Below are positions 9,401 to 18,230 of a stretch of 20,209 bases of DNA, in pieces; positions within the stretch are counted from its first letter, which is position 1; every line of letters begins with the position of its first letter. Made by a program: the position numbers and the translations under genes. The stretch comes from Plantago elongata (Eukaryota > Streptophyta > Magnoliopsida > Lamiales > Plantaginaceae). Below the pieces are notes generated by a model, which searched no databases, was not told the DNA's origin, and saw nothing but the letters and a program-made list of their open reading frames with translations. The stretch is from the NCBI GenBank assembly GCA_036897095.1, contig JAYMSP010003324.1, forward strand, positions 1 to 20,209. The letters are read 5' to 3'.

Positions 9401-10692
9401 GCCTTTTAAATGATACAAAGCCCATTAAAATCTTTATATTGGAAGTGTTTTTAAACATCTTATATGTATAACTATCACCTTTTGCTATACCTTCTGGTGT
9501 GTAATGAAGGTATTCCTTCCACTTTAATTTTGGTTGAGGTCAATTGCGATAAATACTCTGAACTCGTGGCTGGATTTCATATTGAGATATACTAAACTCG
9601 ATAGGTGACCAAGATTATTGCGTAGTGTGTCACAAGTGGTTTGGATAGTGTGAAGTGTGGAGTTTGTTGTGAGACCGGTTTGGAAAGTTATTGTGGTATT
9701 TGAGATTTTGGTCTTGAATCCGGGTTGAGAAGCTACGGTTCCCTTGGGAGTAAAGAAATAGAGCACTATGTTCGACCATTAGTGACATGCTTGATTTAGA
9801 GTTGATTATGTGTCTATTGGTTGGGAATAGTGGTTCCGAATATTGATGTAAGTTAGGATTTGAATTCCGAACATTTCTTCTGTTCTTGTACACATTTATA
9901 AGTATTAATATATATTTGTCGTTTAAAAAAACAATCTAACTTTTAATTCAGTTACTATTAATCAACTTAAATTTTATTAACTCAATTTTTGACCTCCACA
10001 CCAAAATCGCTCAATTTATGATGTACAAGTTTGTTAGAAAATCAGCTCCACACTTGACAATGGTTTAAAACAAGTGACGTTGACGTGTACATCAGTTTAA
10101 TTCTATTCAATTCATTTCACTTAAATTTAATTATCTCCTATATTACAATCCAGTTCTGTACAATTCAGTTTAATTATTCAGTTTAGAAAATTACAGTTGA
10201 AGAAAATAAAGTATGAATTGAAATTTTTGATCCATTCAGAAAAAAGAACGAGGTTTTTACATGTGCTGATCCAAATTAGGATTCAACGAGGCAGCTGCAG
10301 CTCTGACTTGACTAATCTATGTCCGGATCCAGATAATGTGGATCGGTCGTGCAGGGTCTGAAACCCAAACGTAACATTCTGCTAGTTTGTTTTTGAATAC
10401 AAACTCATATGTAACTTAAAGAATGATTTTAATGCCTCAGTTTTGTAAGTATTTGTATGGTTTGAACGTATTAATTTCGTTTTGCGCTTATGTTTCGTCA
10501 TTTCGTGCATCCTACCTGAAACATAAAAGTGTAAGTGATCTTTCGCCAGCACCAGCTCCACACAAATTCAGTGCACCCGGTTCAAATTCGTCAGAGGCTA
10601 CGCTCCCTTGTCCTCACCATTCACCAACTCGCATACGACTCTACTGAATCATGTTCAATTAAATTCGTCTAAGAGATTTGCACCACCTACGT

Positions 10693-10990
10693 TGGAGTAT
10701 TAATATAAATGACTATATTCATCAATCATCACCTTTGTACAAGTTCGACTTTTAGATGAGATGAAATTCTGTTATGGTATCAGAGCGTTTGATTCACGCC
10801 CAATTGGGTTCGAATATCCACGGAGACAATCTCCGCCCCATATAAAATTTCCACTCGAATGGCTTCTCCAAAGAGGTTGATTACGACTACGAGTACAGGA
10901 GAGTGTTTGAGTATTAATTAATATAGATGTGATTGAATTCTTTCAAACCTACTTGACTACACACCTCTTAACTTAAAATATTTATATATA
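10693..10990 (+). mobile_element. TRIM-like miniature LTR retrotransposon (degenerate)
   Basis: TGGTATCAGAGC at 10775-10786 is the initiator-Met tRNA primer-binding site of Ty1/copia and TRIM elements. Directly before it, 10693-10774 begins TGGAGTATTAATATAAATGA and would be the left LTR of about 82 bp. A purine-rich stretch (ACAGGAGAGTG, 10895-10905) is followed at about 10908 by TGAGTATTAATTAATATAGA, resembling the left LTR start, so it is the likely right LTR. No coding capacity lies between, as expected for TRIMs. The right end is unclear, and the LTRs are too diverged for a recent insertion. Confidence 0.5.
10775..10786 (+). other. primer-binding site complementary to initiator tRNA-Met
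   Basis: TGGTATCAGAGC is an exact match to the usual plant copia/TRIM primer-binding sequence and lies directly next to the presumed end of the left LTR. Confidence 0.65.
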
Positions 10991-11590
10991 ACTCACGTCG
11001 AAATTTATTTAAGGTCAAGAATAACATATGTTCGCAGAACTATTAAATATGAAGTAGCTTACAAGTTAATTAGACGTATATCGACTGCACTCCTAAGATT
11101 CAAGAAATGGTATTTAAAAATGTGTGGAAGAAAATAATATATAGAATTCGTATCACTTCTTATTAATTACCTCGGAATATATCGTCCTTGTGAGAATCAA
11201 CTTCATATATTTAATTATAAGGACTAATCCAACACTCCAATAGAGGTATAGAGCTATATTCCACCCGGAGTAAAAAGAATTTAAATATTTATAGTGTAAT
11301 TGTTTTGATTTTTTTTCAAAAAATATCGTAGATTTATAGGATAGCTTTCCTATATATAGTATTTTTAGAAATATTTTGATGGGCATTCGCATGATATTCT
11401 TGGTCATCAGCCAGCTTTTGAGATCCTTTTCCCCTGAAATTGCTCGTCCTATAAGTGAATGAGTAATGAAGAAGGTTTGTATATGTGACGTTGTTCCATG
11501 CATAAATGCATGCATCTATCAATTTAAATAGCTTGATCATTAAAAACCAGCTGCCAAATTGCATGCACTTTATTTATTTTATTCAGTCAA

Positions 11591-11618
11591 TACTCCGTCC
11601 GTCAGTAATAGGCGTCAC
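11591..11618. mobile_element. Stowaway-like MITE end
   Basis: TACTCCGTCCGTCAGTAATA at 11591-11610, followed by GGCGTC, resembles a Stowaway terminus and its usual continuation (CTCCCTCCGTCCC, then AATAGG). Only one end is visible. Confidence 0.4.
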
Positions 11619-12018
11619 CGCCGCAACCCAGAATATAAGCTTACTAGTGGTGGATTCCATGTCATATATAGAGTTTCTCATGGTTTGGTTCAGTTGCATT
11701 TTTTTATGTAAAATTATATGAAATTTTAATTCAAATTTAAAATTAAATTATAATTTTATACCAAACCGTCGAACCCTACCTAAAACATTAATTATGTTCT
11801 AGTATAATTGAACAATCGAGTGACACAACATATTTACTAGGATCGATTTACACCTGCAATCACAAAGATTACTAACAATTCCAAAATTCGCCAACAAAAA
11901 CGTATTACGAGGAAGAATGGAATCACACGATTCTAGCAATAACCGCTATTCTATGATGTTTCTCCACTCTAATTTTTAGTGACTTCATTGAATTGGTCTA
12001 CAAGAAAATGTTTAATGT

Positions 12019-12315
12019 CCAAGGGGTCGTTTAGTATAGAAATATACTGGAATCCATTTGAATAGTGAATAATTGATGAATATTGATTAAATTGTAGTTG
12101 AGTTGTTAAAATTAATATTTGATATAATTAGAATTATAAAGAACATTGTAGGTTGAAAATTGAGTGAGAATGAAATCGTGATTGAATTAATAAAAATTAA
12201 GTTGTAGTTAAATTATGAAAAAACAAATAAACACTCAACGTAATTTTTATTTTAAACACAAATTGAACTCATCTCAATTACAATTGAATCTCAATTCTTA
12301 TCAAAAAAGCAAAGT
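12019..12315. mobile_element. possible hAT-type MITE, degenerate
   Basis: The left end CCAAGGGGTCGTTTAGTATA (12019-12038) resembles the common plant hAT MITE terminus (GGGGTCGTTTGGT). ATTCTTATCAAAAAAGC at 12294-12310 is a weak inverted counterpart. Internally, GATTAAATTGTAGTTGAGTT near 12083 is partly complementary to the stretch near 12266-12290. The terminal match is poor, so the right border is uncertain. Confidence 0.35.
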
Positions 12316-13255
12316 CACTAGACGAAATAAGAGAGACGATTATATGCTCCAATTGTGAATAAAATCGATCGTCTTCAAATGAGCTGTGAGAGATTAAGCG
12401 TAATTATGTTTTAAGTTAACATATAAGTTCATAATTAACTTTCAAAAATTCTTCACCAACATATATAAAATTCTTATCATAAAATCATTTATCCTAAAAT
12501 TCTTCGAAACCAACGTACTATATTTAGAAATTCTTATAAATAACTTTTTAAAAAAAATTATACATTTTATTGGTATAAATAACGCGGTCACGCGTGAACT
12601 CTTTTAAAACCCTTTGGAAACCTTGAAGGCCTTGCATGAATTGTCATGTTTTACGGCGAAGGGGAAAAGGTGTGAATGGCAAAATATGGTTTGTGTCTGA
12701 TGATTAACACAATACCATGCACATTTTAATCAAGATTAGTTATGACTTAAGACCATGATTGATTAGTTCATTCATAAAAAATACCCTCCCGAGCTCTTAC
12801 CACAATTTAAGCCTGTAATCTACCAACACCTAGTTTGCATGAAACATAAACATTTTCATCTTATATATATTTTGTAGTATACATTAAAAACCGGAGATTA
12901 AAAAGAAACTAACATTTAAATATATACCGTTTGCACCGTATTATATAATAAAATAATTGTATATCATCACATTAAATATTCAGTTTCATATGTAAAAACT
13001 TTACCATTTACATTTTATAATACATCATTTTATTCTATGATACAGTTAAATTTTTTTTTTTTAACATTTCATATTTTTATGCCTCTTCTAAAATTTCCTC
13101 CCCAATTAAACCTTGGGGCGAATTTTTCCAATTCTTTCGGCTACCAGGCTACAACTTAATTCCTTGTATGAGTTTAAGGGCCCAATGCTAAGGCCCAGTA
13201 GCCCTCATCCTTCTTTGACTGTTACTTCTAGCTAACAAATAATTCCGTTATTTAT

Positions 13256-13281
13256 CTATATATAATATATATATATATATA
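13256..13281. repeat. AT dinucleotide run
   Basis: Almost pure alternating AT, interrupted once. It is a simple-sequence repeat. Confidence 0.9.
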
Positions 13282-13306
13282 TTTCTTTTTCAAATAATTA
13301 AAGGAT

Positions 13307-13358
13307 GGTTAGAACCTAACTTATTAATTAGAGATAAAACTTCATACTAACTGAGCTG
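13307..13358 (-). repeat. tRNA-derived SINE head, diverged
   Basis: Read on the minus strand, CAGCTCAGTTAGT (about 13346-13358) matches an A box and GGTTCTAACC (13307-13316) a diverged B box. Orientation and spacing are as in the piece at 8942-8990, and the stretch between is similar (both carry CTCAGTT, AATA and GTT/GGTT in order). I take them as two members of one SINE family. Confidence 0.4.
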
Positions 13359-13930
13359 CGCTTCGTTGTTAATAATTTCACTTTTAGCATATCACTAAAA
13401 TGACTACTACTAGTCACCCCTAAAAATATTCGAAGGCATTTGTTTATAGTTTACTCAAATCCTAGCTACCAACAATTATCCTTCTTATTATAACATAGTA
13501 CTATATATACACATCTCTTGACCCTTCTTCTTCAATTAAATAAATATAAACTAATCAAATAACATTTAAAGAGTTTGGCTATCAACTCGAATTCGTGTTT
13601 AATTCTCTCTTCTACGCTATGCTACTCAAGTTGAAATCTTTCTCAACTTCAAAACTCAACTTCAAATCTGAAATAGTCTACTGGACCTAATGAAGAGTCC
13701 AATACCAAATAGTGCAAAATTTAAAAATCAATTCCAGTTAATTTGCAACTCTTAAATTTACATTTTTGAAGAAATAGATACTTTATAATCCATGCAATTA
13801 TACAACCAGAATATTAAATTTCGAAACATTTGACACAATCGATTATTAATTTGCAGAGGAAGAAGAGTTCAACACAAACACACATGACACAACACTTGCA
13901 AGTAGCAATCTTTAAAGTAAACTGTTCAGT

Positions 13931-14419
13931 TCAGTAATGTTGAACGGTAACGTCACACTGTATAACCGCATGGTGAAGGCTCGCCTCATAATGGATGGTC
14001 TCAAACGCCACGTGACCACGCGCAAATCGGAACTTCCCAGTGCCACCCACCACCGCGACTTCCCTCACCTTCTCAAACTGAGCGCTACTCCCCTGTATCT
14101 CCAACGTGCTACCCTTATACTCTTCATTCGTAAACACAATTGATATCAAGACATGAGTGTTAGACCCGTCTAGAGCCGATGTCATGTACAAACCTTGGGC
14201 ACGTCCAACTTGGGCCGAGCTTGCCTCAAACTTTTCGGTTATTGGGTCATCGGTGCAGAACATAGCCCCGAATTTGGTGAACCTAGGAAGCCCATCGGGC
14301 TGGCCCGTTACCTCAAGGACAGTCGGGTTAGGCCCCCCTGAATAGTCCTGGAAATAGACGGTCATTTTGGTTTCTTTCAGCTGGCCTAGCTCGACTAGTG
14401 TGGTTGAATTTAATGCCAT
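13931..14419 (-). CDS. Dirigent protein without signal peptide
   Basis: Single exon, 162 residues. Family motifs appear in order: MTVYFQDYSGG (19-29), GAMFCTDDPIT (51-61), VGRAQGLY (71-78), STLEIQG (104-110) and VREVAVVGGTGKFRFARGH (118-136), ending in a beta-strand (CDVTVQHY). Dirigent proteins form an eight-stranded barrel and steer the stereochemistry of phenoxy-radical coupling or related phenylpropanoid and terpenoid steps. Most are secreted, with a hydrophobic leader of 20-30 residues. Here the N-terminus is polar (MALNSTTLVELGQLKETK) and the domain starts almost at once. A TATA box 80 bases before the ATG leaves little room for a missed leader exon. The frame is intact, so it is probably a functional gene. 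Function of this copy is unknown; loss of secretion is an inference. Confidence 0.93.
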   Translation of the reverse strand: MALNSTTLVELGQLKETKMTVYFQDYSGGPNPTVLEVTGQPDGLPRFTKFGAMFCTDDPITEKFEASSAQVGRAQGLYMTSALDGSNTHVLISIVFTNEEYKGSTLEIQGSSAQFEKVREVAVVGGTGKFRFARGHVAFETIHYEASLHHAVIQCDVTVQHY

Positions 14420-14498
14420 GTTCTGTAATTGGTTAGAAGAGGAATTTGCTAAATGTGGTTATGATAGTTGATGATGGCTTGCTTTGGAGATTTGAAGC

Positions 14499-14505
14499 AT
14501 TTATA
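14499..14505 (-). promoter_or_regulatory. TATA box of the dirigent gene
   Basis: TATAAAT on the minus strand, 80 bases before the ATG at 14419. A start of transcription near 14470 would give a leader of about 50 bases. This supports the signal-less start codon. Confidence 0.6.
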
Positions 14506-14690
14506 ATGTGAGAATTGTTGTTGTGTTGTGTATGTTGAATTATTCTACATATTGTCTTGATTATGTGTTACTAACTCTTAAAATGCCTCTTCTTGTACTC
14601 TAGCTAAGCTGCCATTGTCATTAAAGAAGTGTAAGCTAAATTAAGGAATCATAATTGAGATCATATTAAAACACATGTACTCTAGCACGA

Positions 14691-15299
14691 TCATTTACCT
14701 TTGCCAAGACAATGATAATAAACAAACTGAATTACCATTTCAACCAGTTCTTTAATCCCAGCAGAACCAGTAGTATCCATGACAAGCTTAGGCACTTCTA
14801 TATCATAATCCCAACATCCACCATAACTCTCCAACAGCCTCTCCATATCATGCCAAGTCACCGGCTTATGCCATGACGAGACCTCCATTGCGCCTCTAGT
14901 CTCAAGCCGCCTTCTCCACTCGGCCACATCCCCTGGTCTACACTCCACCACTATAAGCTGTGCTCCATGCTTGCTCGCCAGGCTTAGCAACTTGTCGAAA
15001 TTGGCTCGCTTTGAAAGAGGAGAGTCAACCACTACACTGAGCCCCAAGTTGAGTTGAGTCGATATCACCTTCCACATAGCCTCGTATGACAGGTCGTTTA
15101 AGAGTTTAGTGGCTATGGTTGGGGAAACTTGCCTGAGGGCTTGCTCGATTGTATGTGTGCCGTCACGAAAGTGGTCCTTGTCGATTAGAGGCCACTTCAG
15201 GGCTTTCGCAACGGCTTCAGCTAGAGTGCTCTTTCCTGTACCAGGATGACCTTTTAATGCTACCAGAATTGGCCGTTCTTTCACTTGTATGTCCATCAT
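14691..15299 (-). CDS. P-loop (AAA_33-type) kinase-like protein
   Basis: Single exon, 202 residues. The Walker A motif GHPGTGKST is at 17-25, directly after a hydrophobic strand (ILVALK), as in small P-loop kinases. The strand LSVVVDSPL (87-95), with Asp92, is a likely Walker B. A basic stretch WRRRLETR (128-135) resembles the arginine-bearing lid of kinases. This is the layout of the AAA_33 / predicted-kinase group of P-loop proteins, which in plants is poorly characterised; substrate unknown. No targeting signal is evident, so a cytosolic location is inferred. The start is the first of two adjacent ATGs, 78 bases after a TATA box. It lies 271 bases upstream of the dirigent gene on the same strand; each has its own TATA box. 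Confidence 0.85.
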   Translation of the reverse strand: MMDIQVKERPILVALKGHPGTGKSTLAEAVAKALKWPLIDKDHFRDGTHTIEQALRQVSPTIATKLLNDLSYEAMWKVISTQLNLGLSVVVDSPLSKRANFDKLLSLASKHGAQLIVVECRPGDVAEWRRRLETRGAMEVSSWHKPVTWHDMERLLESYGGCWDYDIEVPKLVMDTTGSAGIKELVEMVIQFVYYHCLGKGK

Positions 15300-15376
15300 G
15301 AGACTGGAGTGGTTTTAGAAAAAAAGGGAAAAAAGAGAAGCTAGTAGGCTCTATGCGCAAGCAGCAAAATAATCCA

Positions 15377-15384
15377 TTTTTATA
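15377..15384 (-). promoter_or_regulatory. TATA box of the P-loop kinase-like gene
   Basis: TATAAAAA on the minus strand, 78 bases before the ATG at 15299. The distance fits a leader of about 45 bases. Confidence 0.65.
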
Positions 15385-15389
15385 AGTGA

Positions 15390-15730
15390 GTTAAATGGAT
15401 AATGTCAAAACTTGGCTAAATCTTATCCAAACTACTCAAATGTGTATCCATGGGCATACACTTGTCTCTACTGTGTGTGAAGATAAGAGGAGATATTCAT
15501 ATATGAAGCAAGCATGTTGAAAAGGACAAGCAGGAAAGATACTTTTTAAGCCTTTTAATATCCACAAAACAATGAATGAATGAAATAAATATTGTAGAAA
15601 CAGGAGGAAATAAATTTTAGCTATAAAATCATCAAAAGACTACACAAATATTGTATCTAACAAGTTTTAAGGCTCAGAACAGTTGTAAGTAAGATTTACA
15701 AAGAGGTCTATCAAATGTATCATGTCTAGT
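15390..15730. other. intergenic stretch, nothing recognised
   Basis: AT-rich DNA between the kinase-like gene and the PPR remnants. I see no coding frame or repeat in it. Confidence 0.5.
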
Positions 15731-15731
15731 A

Positions 15732-15885
15732 AGAAATCATCTTTTCCTGAATCCTACAAAAGCTAATGGTTTTAATCTTCATAGAACATGTGCAGAATCT
15801 ATCAGTAATCTCATTATAAGCATAAACGTTAGGTTCGTAGCTTTCCCTTTCGAACAAATTTGTGGCAGTAGCATGAGCAAGTAAT
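15732..15885 (-). pseudogene. scrap of a PPR gene (duplicate of part of the next one)
   Basis: On the minus strand this can be read as ...NLFERESYEPNVYAYNEITD..., closely matching the start of a motif in the neighbouring PPR fragment (KLLENKTCKPNVYAYNTIMD). At DNA level AGCATAAACGTTAGGTT (15819-15835) is identical to 16381-16397. The resemblance fades on both sides and no complete motif remains. It is a decayed duplicate, about 560 bp downstream of its match. Confidence 0.65.
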
Positions 15886-16053
15886 AGTGTAATACATATG
15901 AAAGCAGTGATTAGGACGAGAATAGTCTTATGAGTTGCTCGGAATGTTAATCGAACACCTTATAAAGAATGTGTCCAACAAATAATGCAAGATAACAAAT
16001 ACAGTTGATCCTCTTCAGAATGAATTGCAGAATAATATGTCAATGATTGAAAT

Positions 16054-16638
16054 CTAATAAGAAAAGTTTAGCATAACATTTAAACTTTTCTGCTTCATGA
16101 TTTCCAACACCTGCTCGGTCTCTTTCATCTTTCCTTTTTTGCAAAAGGCATCTCTCAATGTGCTAAACATAACAACATCTGGGCTGATATGATGGATGAC
16201 CATCATCTCATGTATCAAGTCATTGGCCTCTTTCCATCTATGTGGATAACATAATCCCCGAACCAATGAAGTATAAGTGACTACGTTGGGTGAGATGCCC
16301 TTGGCAAGCATTTGAGAAAATAAAGAAAGAGCACCATCAACCAGAGCATCTTTGCACAATGCATCCATGATTGTATTGTAAGCATAAACGTTAGGTTTGC
16401 AGGTTTTATTTTCGAGCAATTTAATGGGAGTAGGGGTATTTCCCGCTTTACAGAGACCATTGATCACAATGCTGATCGTGAGGACATCGGGTTCAAACAG
16501 CTTATCAGTCAAGCATTTTTTGAATAAAGTTACAGCATCTGATACTTTATTTTGAGAAAAGAGGCCTCTAATGAGAGTGTTGAAGGTGGTCGTATCAGGT
16601 GAGAAGCCGGACTTAACGAAAACTCCGGTGAAATCCAA
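16054..16638 (-). pseudogene. truncated P-class PPR gene (RF-like), no start codon
   Basis: About 194 codons hold five consecutive 35-residue-type PPR motifs, recognisable by repeated starts such as SPDTTTFNTLIRGLF, PNVYAYNTIMDALCK, PNVVTYTSLVRGLCY and PDVVMFSTLRDAFCKKGK. The wording is that of the Restorer-of-fertility-like P class, whose members bind organelle RNA. Intact members have ten or more motifs behind a mitochondrial targeting sequence. Here the frame begins with TTG just after an in-frame TAG (16642-16644), there is no ATG or targeting peptide, and the second motif is about three residues short (around GNTPTPIKLLENK). The fragment runs straight into the DUF674 relic on the upstream side. 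I infer a 5'-truncated pseudogene; a spliced upstream exon is possible but not visible. Confidence 0.8.
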
Positions 16639-16645
16639 ATACTAC

Positions 16646-17414
16646 TCACTCTTTGTTGGACTGCTGGAAAACAATGATAACTTGAGCAAATCCATCATCT
16701 GTCGATGCAAATATACAGTAAACGGTGAATATGGTGCTATATTCTTAAAACAAGGAGTCTGAAAACTGTTAAGAAAAGGAAGTCACCTCATTCAATTTCA
16801 ATCCAACTGTACAATTTTCAGCTCTGCCCCATTCATATCCATAACTCCCCAATTTTTGAGATTTTGTATAATTGAACCAATAACATTAGGAAATATTTGC
16901 AGGTCATTGCTGATTATGAACGAACAGGTTTGTTTTGTAAAAACTTCCATGTTTCCGCCTGCATCATTGCTGCTTGAGTTTGAGCCCATGACTTAAACTT
17001 CCGTGTTCATAGTTTTCCCAACGAACAGATTACACCATTATAGTATAAGCTTACTCTATGCAAGTCTGCACAAGTGAAGTACTTTGTAGGTCGAGCGCCA
17101 TATATATTGAGCTTCAGTTTGCAGAATTCCTCTTCAAGCAAAATTCTAGGATTGAGCAGCATCTGCTTACATGCCTCCATGTACTAGTAGATACTATCAA
17201 GTAGTACATGTAAACCATTGTAGAGAGTTTTTAGGCTTCCAATGGTAGGGTCCTTGCTTCCATAGTGCCTATCAAGGAGATTTAGAATCCTTCCCAGAGG
17301 AAGTTTCATGAAGCTCATTAGACCATTGGCAAAAGCGCTATCCGCGGATGCAAACAACACATTAGTTTTCTCTTTGTTTATCATCAATTTCAAAGAGAAA
17401 GTACCTCCTGACAT
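16646..17414 (-). pseudogene. DUF674-family gene, inactivated
   Basis: The first 76 codons (17414 down to 17187) read MSGGTFSLKLMINKEKTNVL..., the typical DUF674 opening, with FASADSAFANGLMSFMKLPLGRIL. A TAG at 17184-17186 then stops the frame, but homology continues in frame: MEACKQMLLNPR, KLKLNIYGARPTKYFTCADL, ICSLGKL. At about 17007-17012 one base seems lost (TGA in frame), and a TAA follows at 16993-16995. The frame 16989-16801 continues with SFIISNDLQIFPN and KNWGVMD, again DUF674. Beyond the TGA at 16798, a 32-codon piece with IFASTDDGFAQVIIVF (16649-16744) looks like the start of the family's second repeat. DUF674 proteins are plant-specific, of unknown function. With at least two stops and a frameshift this copy is a pseudogene. 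Confidence 0.85.
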
Positions 17415-18163
17415 TGCCTTAGTATTATTTCATTTCTGATGGTATTAAAGAAAAAGTTTGCTATTTTAACATTCATCTATTCAACTCTCCAAATAGAAAA
17501 CACCAATCTTAATCAGCCAACTCATAACTAAAGCAGCATGGGTAGACTCAGTTTTCTTGCTTTGGTGGTTTGAGCAAGATTTGGTTTAACATCAAGCCGT
17601 TTTCTTCTTCAATATTTTGTTATACTAATCCTTACTGGATAATCAAAGAAAACGATAGCAATCGTATAATCGGTTATTTATGTAGATCATTCATATTTCT
17701 TTCTTTACTTTGCAGGCTCATCTTTGGAGCCTACTCGGTTTCTGATCATGAATCTCATATTATGATCATGCTCGATTGAGCTGATTGGACTTACTGTTGT
17801 TTGGTGTCATTGATTTGGAGAATACTAGTATAATGTAATAAATGACTTATCTAATCAATCAATATGTTAATCTTCCGGCAATCCAATACTCGTCATGTTG
17901 AGCTCCAGTCGCGCCTTGCAGCTGTACATATAACTAAATATCTCTTTACAATATTTCTTCTTATTCTCTTATCCTTACAGCAAGATGAGTTAAAGAGGGA
18001 TATATTTTCCCTAAAGACATAAATATTATTTAAAAATACTAAAAAAGGATCGTTAATTCAATATTCTATGGATAGTCTTTTTCAAAAGAAAAAAGATAGT
18101 AAAAAGGTTTAAACTAGACTTTCAGAATTTAAAAGTTAAGTATTCCAAGAATATACACTCATC
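17415..18163. other. intergenic stretch, no supported gene
   Basis: AT-rich. One 69-codon frame at 17570-17779 has no recognisable domain and I do not call it. Nothing else stands out. Confidence 0.5.
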
Positions 18164-18171
18164 TATATAAA
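18164..18171 (+). promoter_or_regulatory. TATA box of the S-protein homologue gene
   Basis: TATATAAA lies 67 bases before the ATG at 18231. The distance fits a leader of about 35 bases. Confidence 0.65.
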
Positions 18172-18230
18172 ATGCTCCATCTGATGAATGTGAAACTTGC
18201 AGAACAACAAAAAAACAAACCATTTGCAGC

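Larger units (their letters stand above)
8574..10692. other. AT-rich intergenic region with transposon scraps
   Basis: No gene is supported. It contains a SINE head on the minus strand (8942-8990), a single Stowaway-type MITE end at 9360 and a less AT-rich stretch (9540-9890) that I cannot assign. A 74-codon frame at 10423-10647 is noted under findings. Confidence 0.55.
10991..13900. other. AT-rich intergenic region with MITE and SINE remnants
   Basis: No gene is supported; all frames are short and AT-driven. Visible pieces are a Stowaway-like end at 11591, a hAT-like MITE (12019-12315), an AT dinucleotide run near 13256-13281 and a SINE head at 13307-13358. Paired GGCCCA (site II-like) motifs lie near 13180-13200 with no gene attached. 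Confidence 0.55.

Noticed and set aside
9524..9893. two overlapping minus-strand frames of 80-87 codons
   Set aside because: The stretch is less AT-rich than its flanks, but I see no domain or transposon hallmark and cannot call a gene.
11153..11721. several 60-120 codon frames
   Set aside because: Very AT-rich, overlapping each other on both strands, partly over a MITE end; no domain.
13937..14345. plus-strand frames opposite the dirigent gene
   Set aside because: Antisense to a clear dirigent frame and without family resemblance.
16636..16638. TTG as start of an intact PPR protein
   Set aside because: Non-ATG, directly behind an in-frame TAG, without a targeting peptide and with too few motifs for the family. 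Truncation explains it better.
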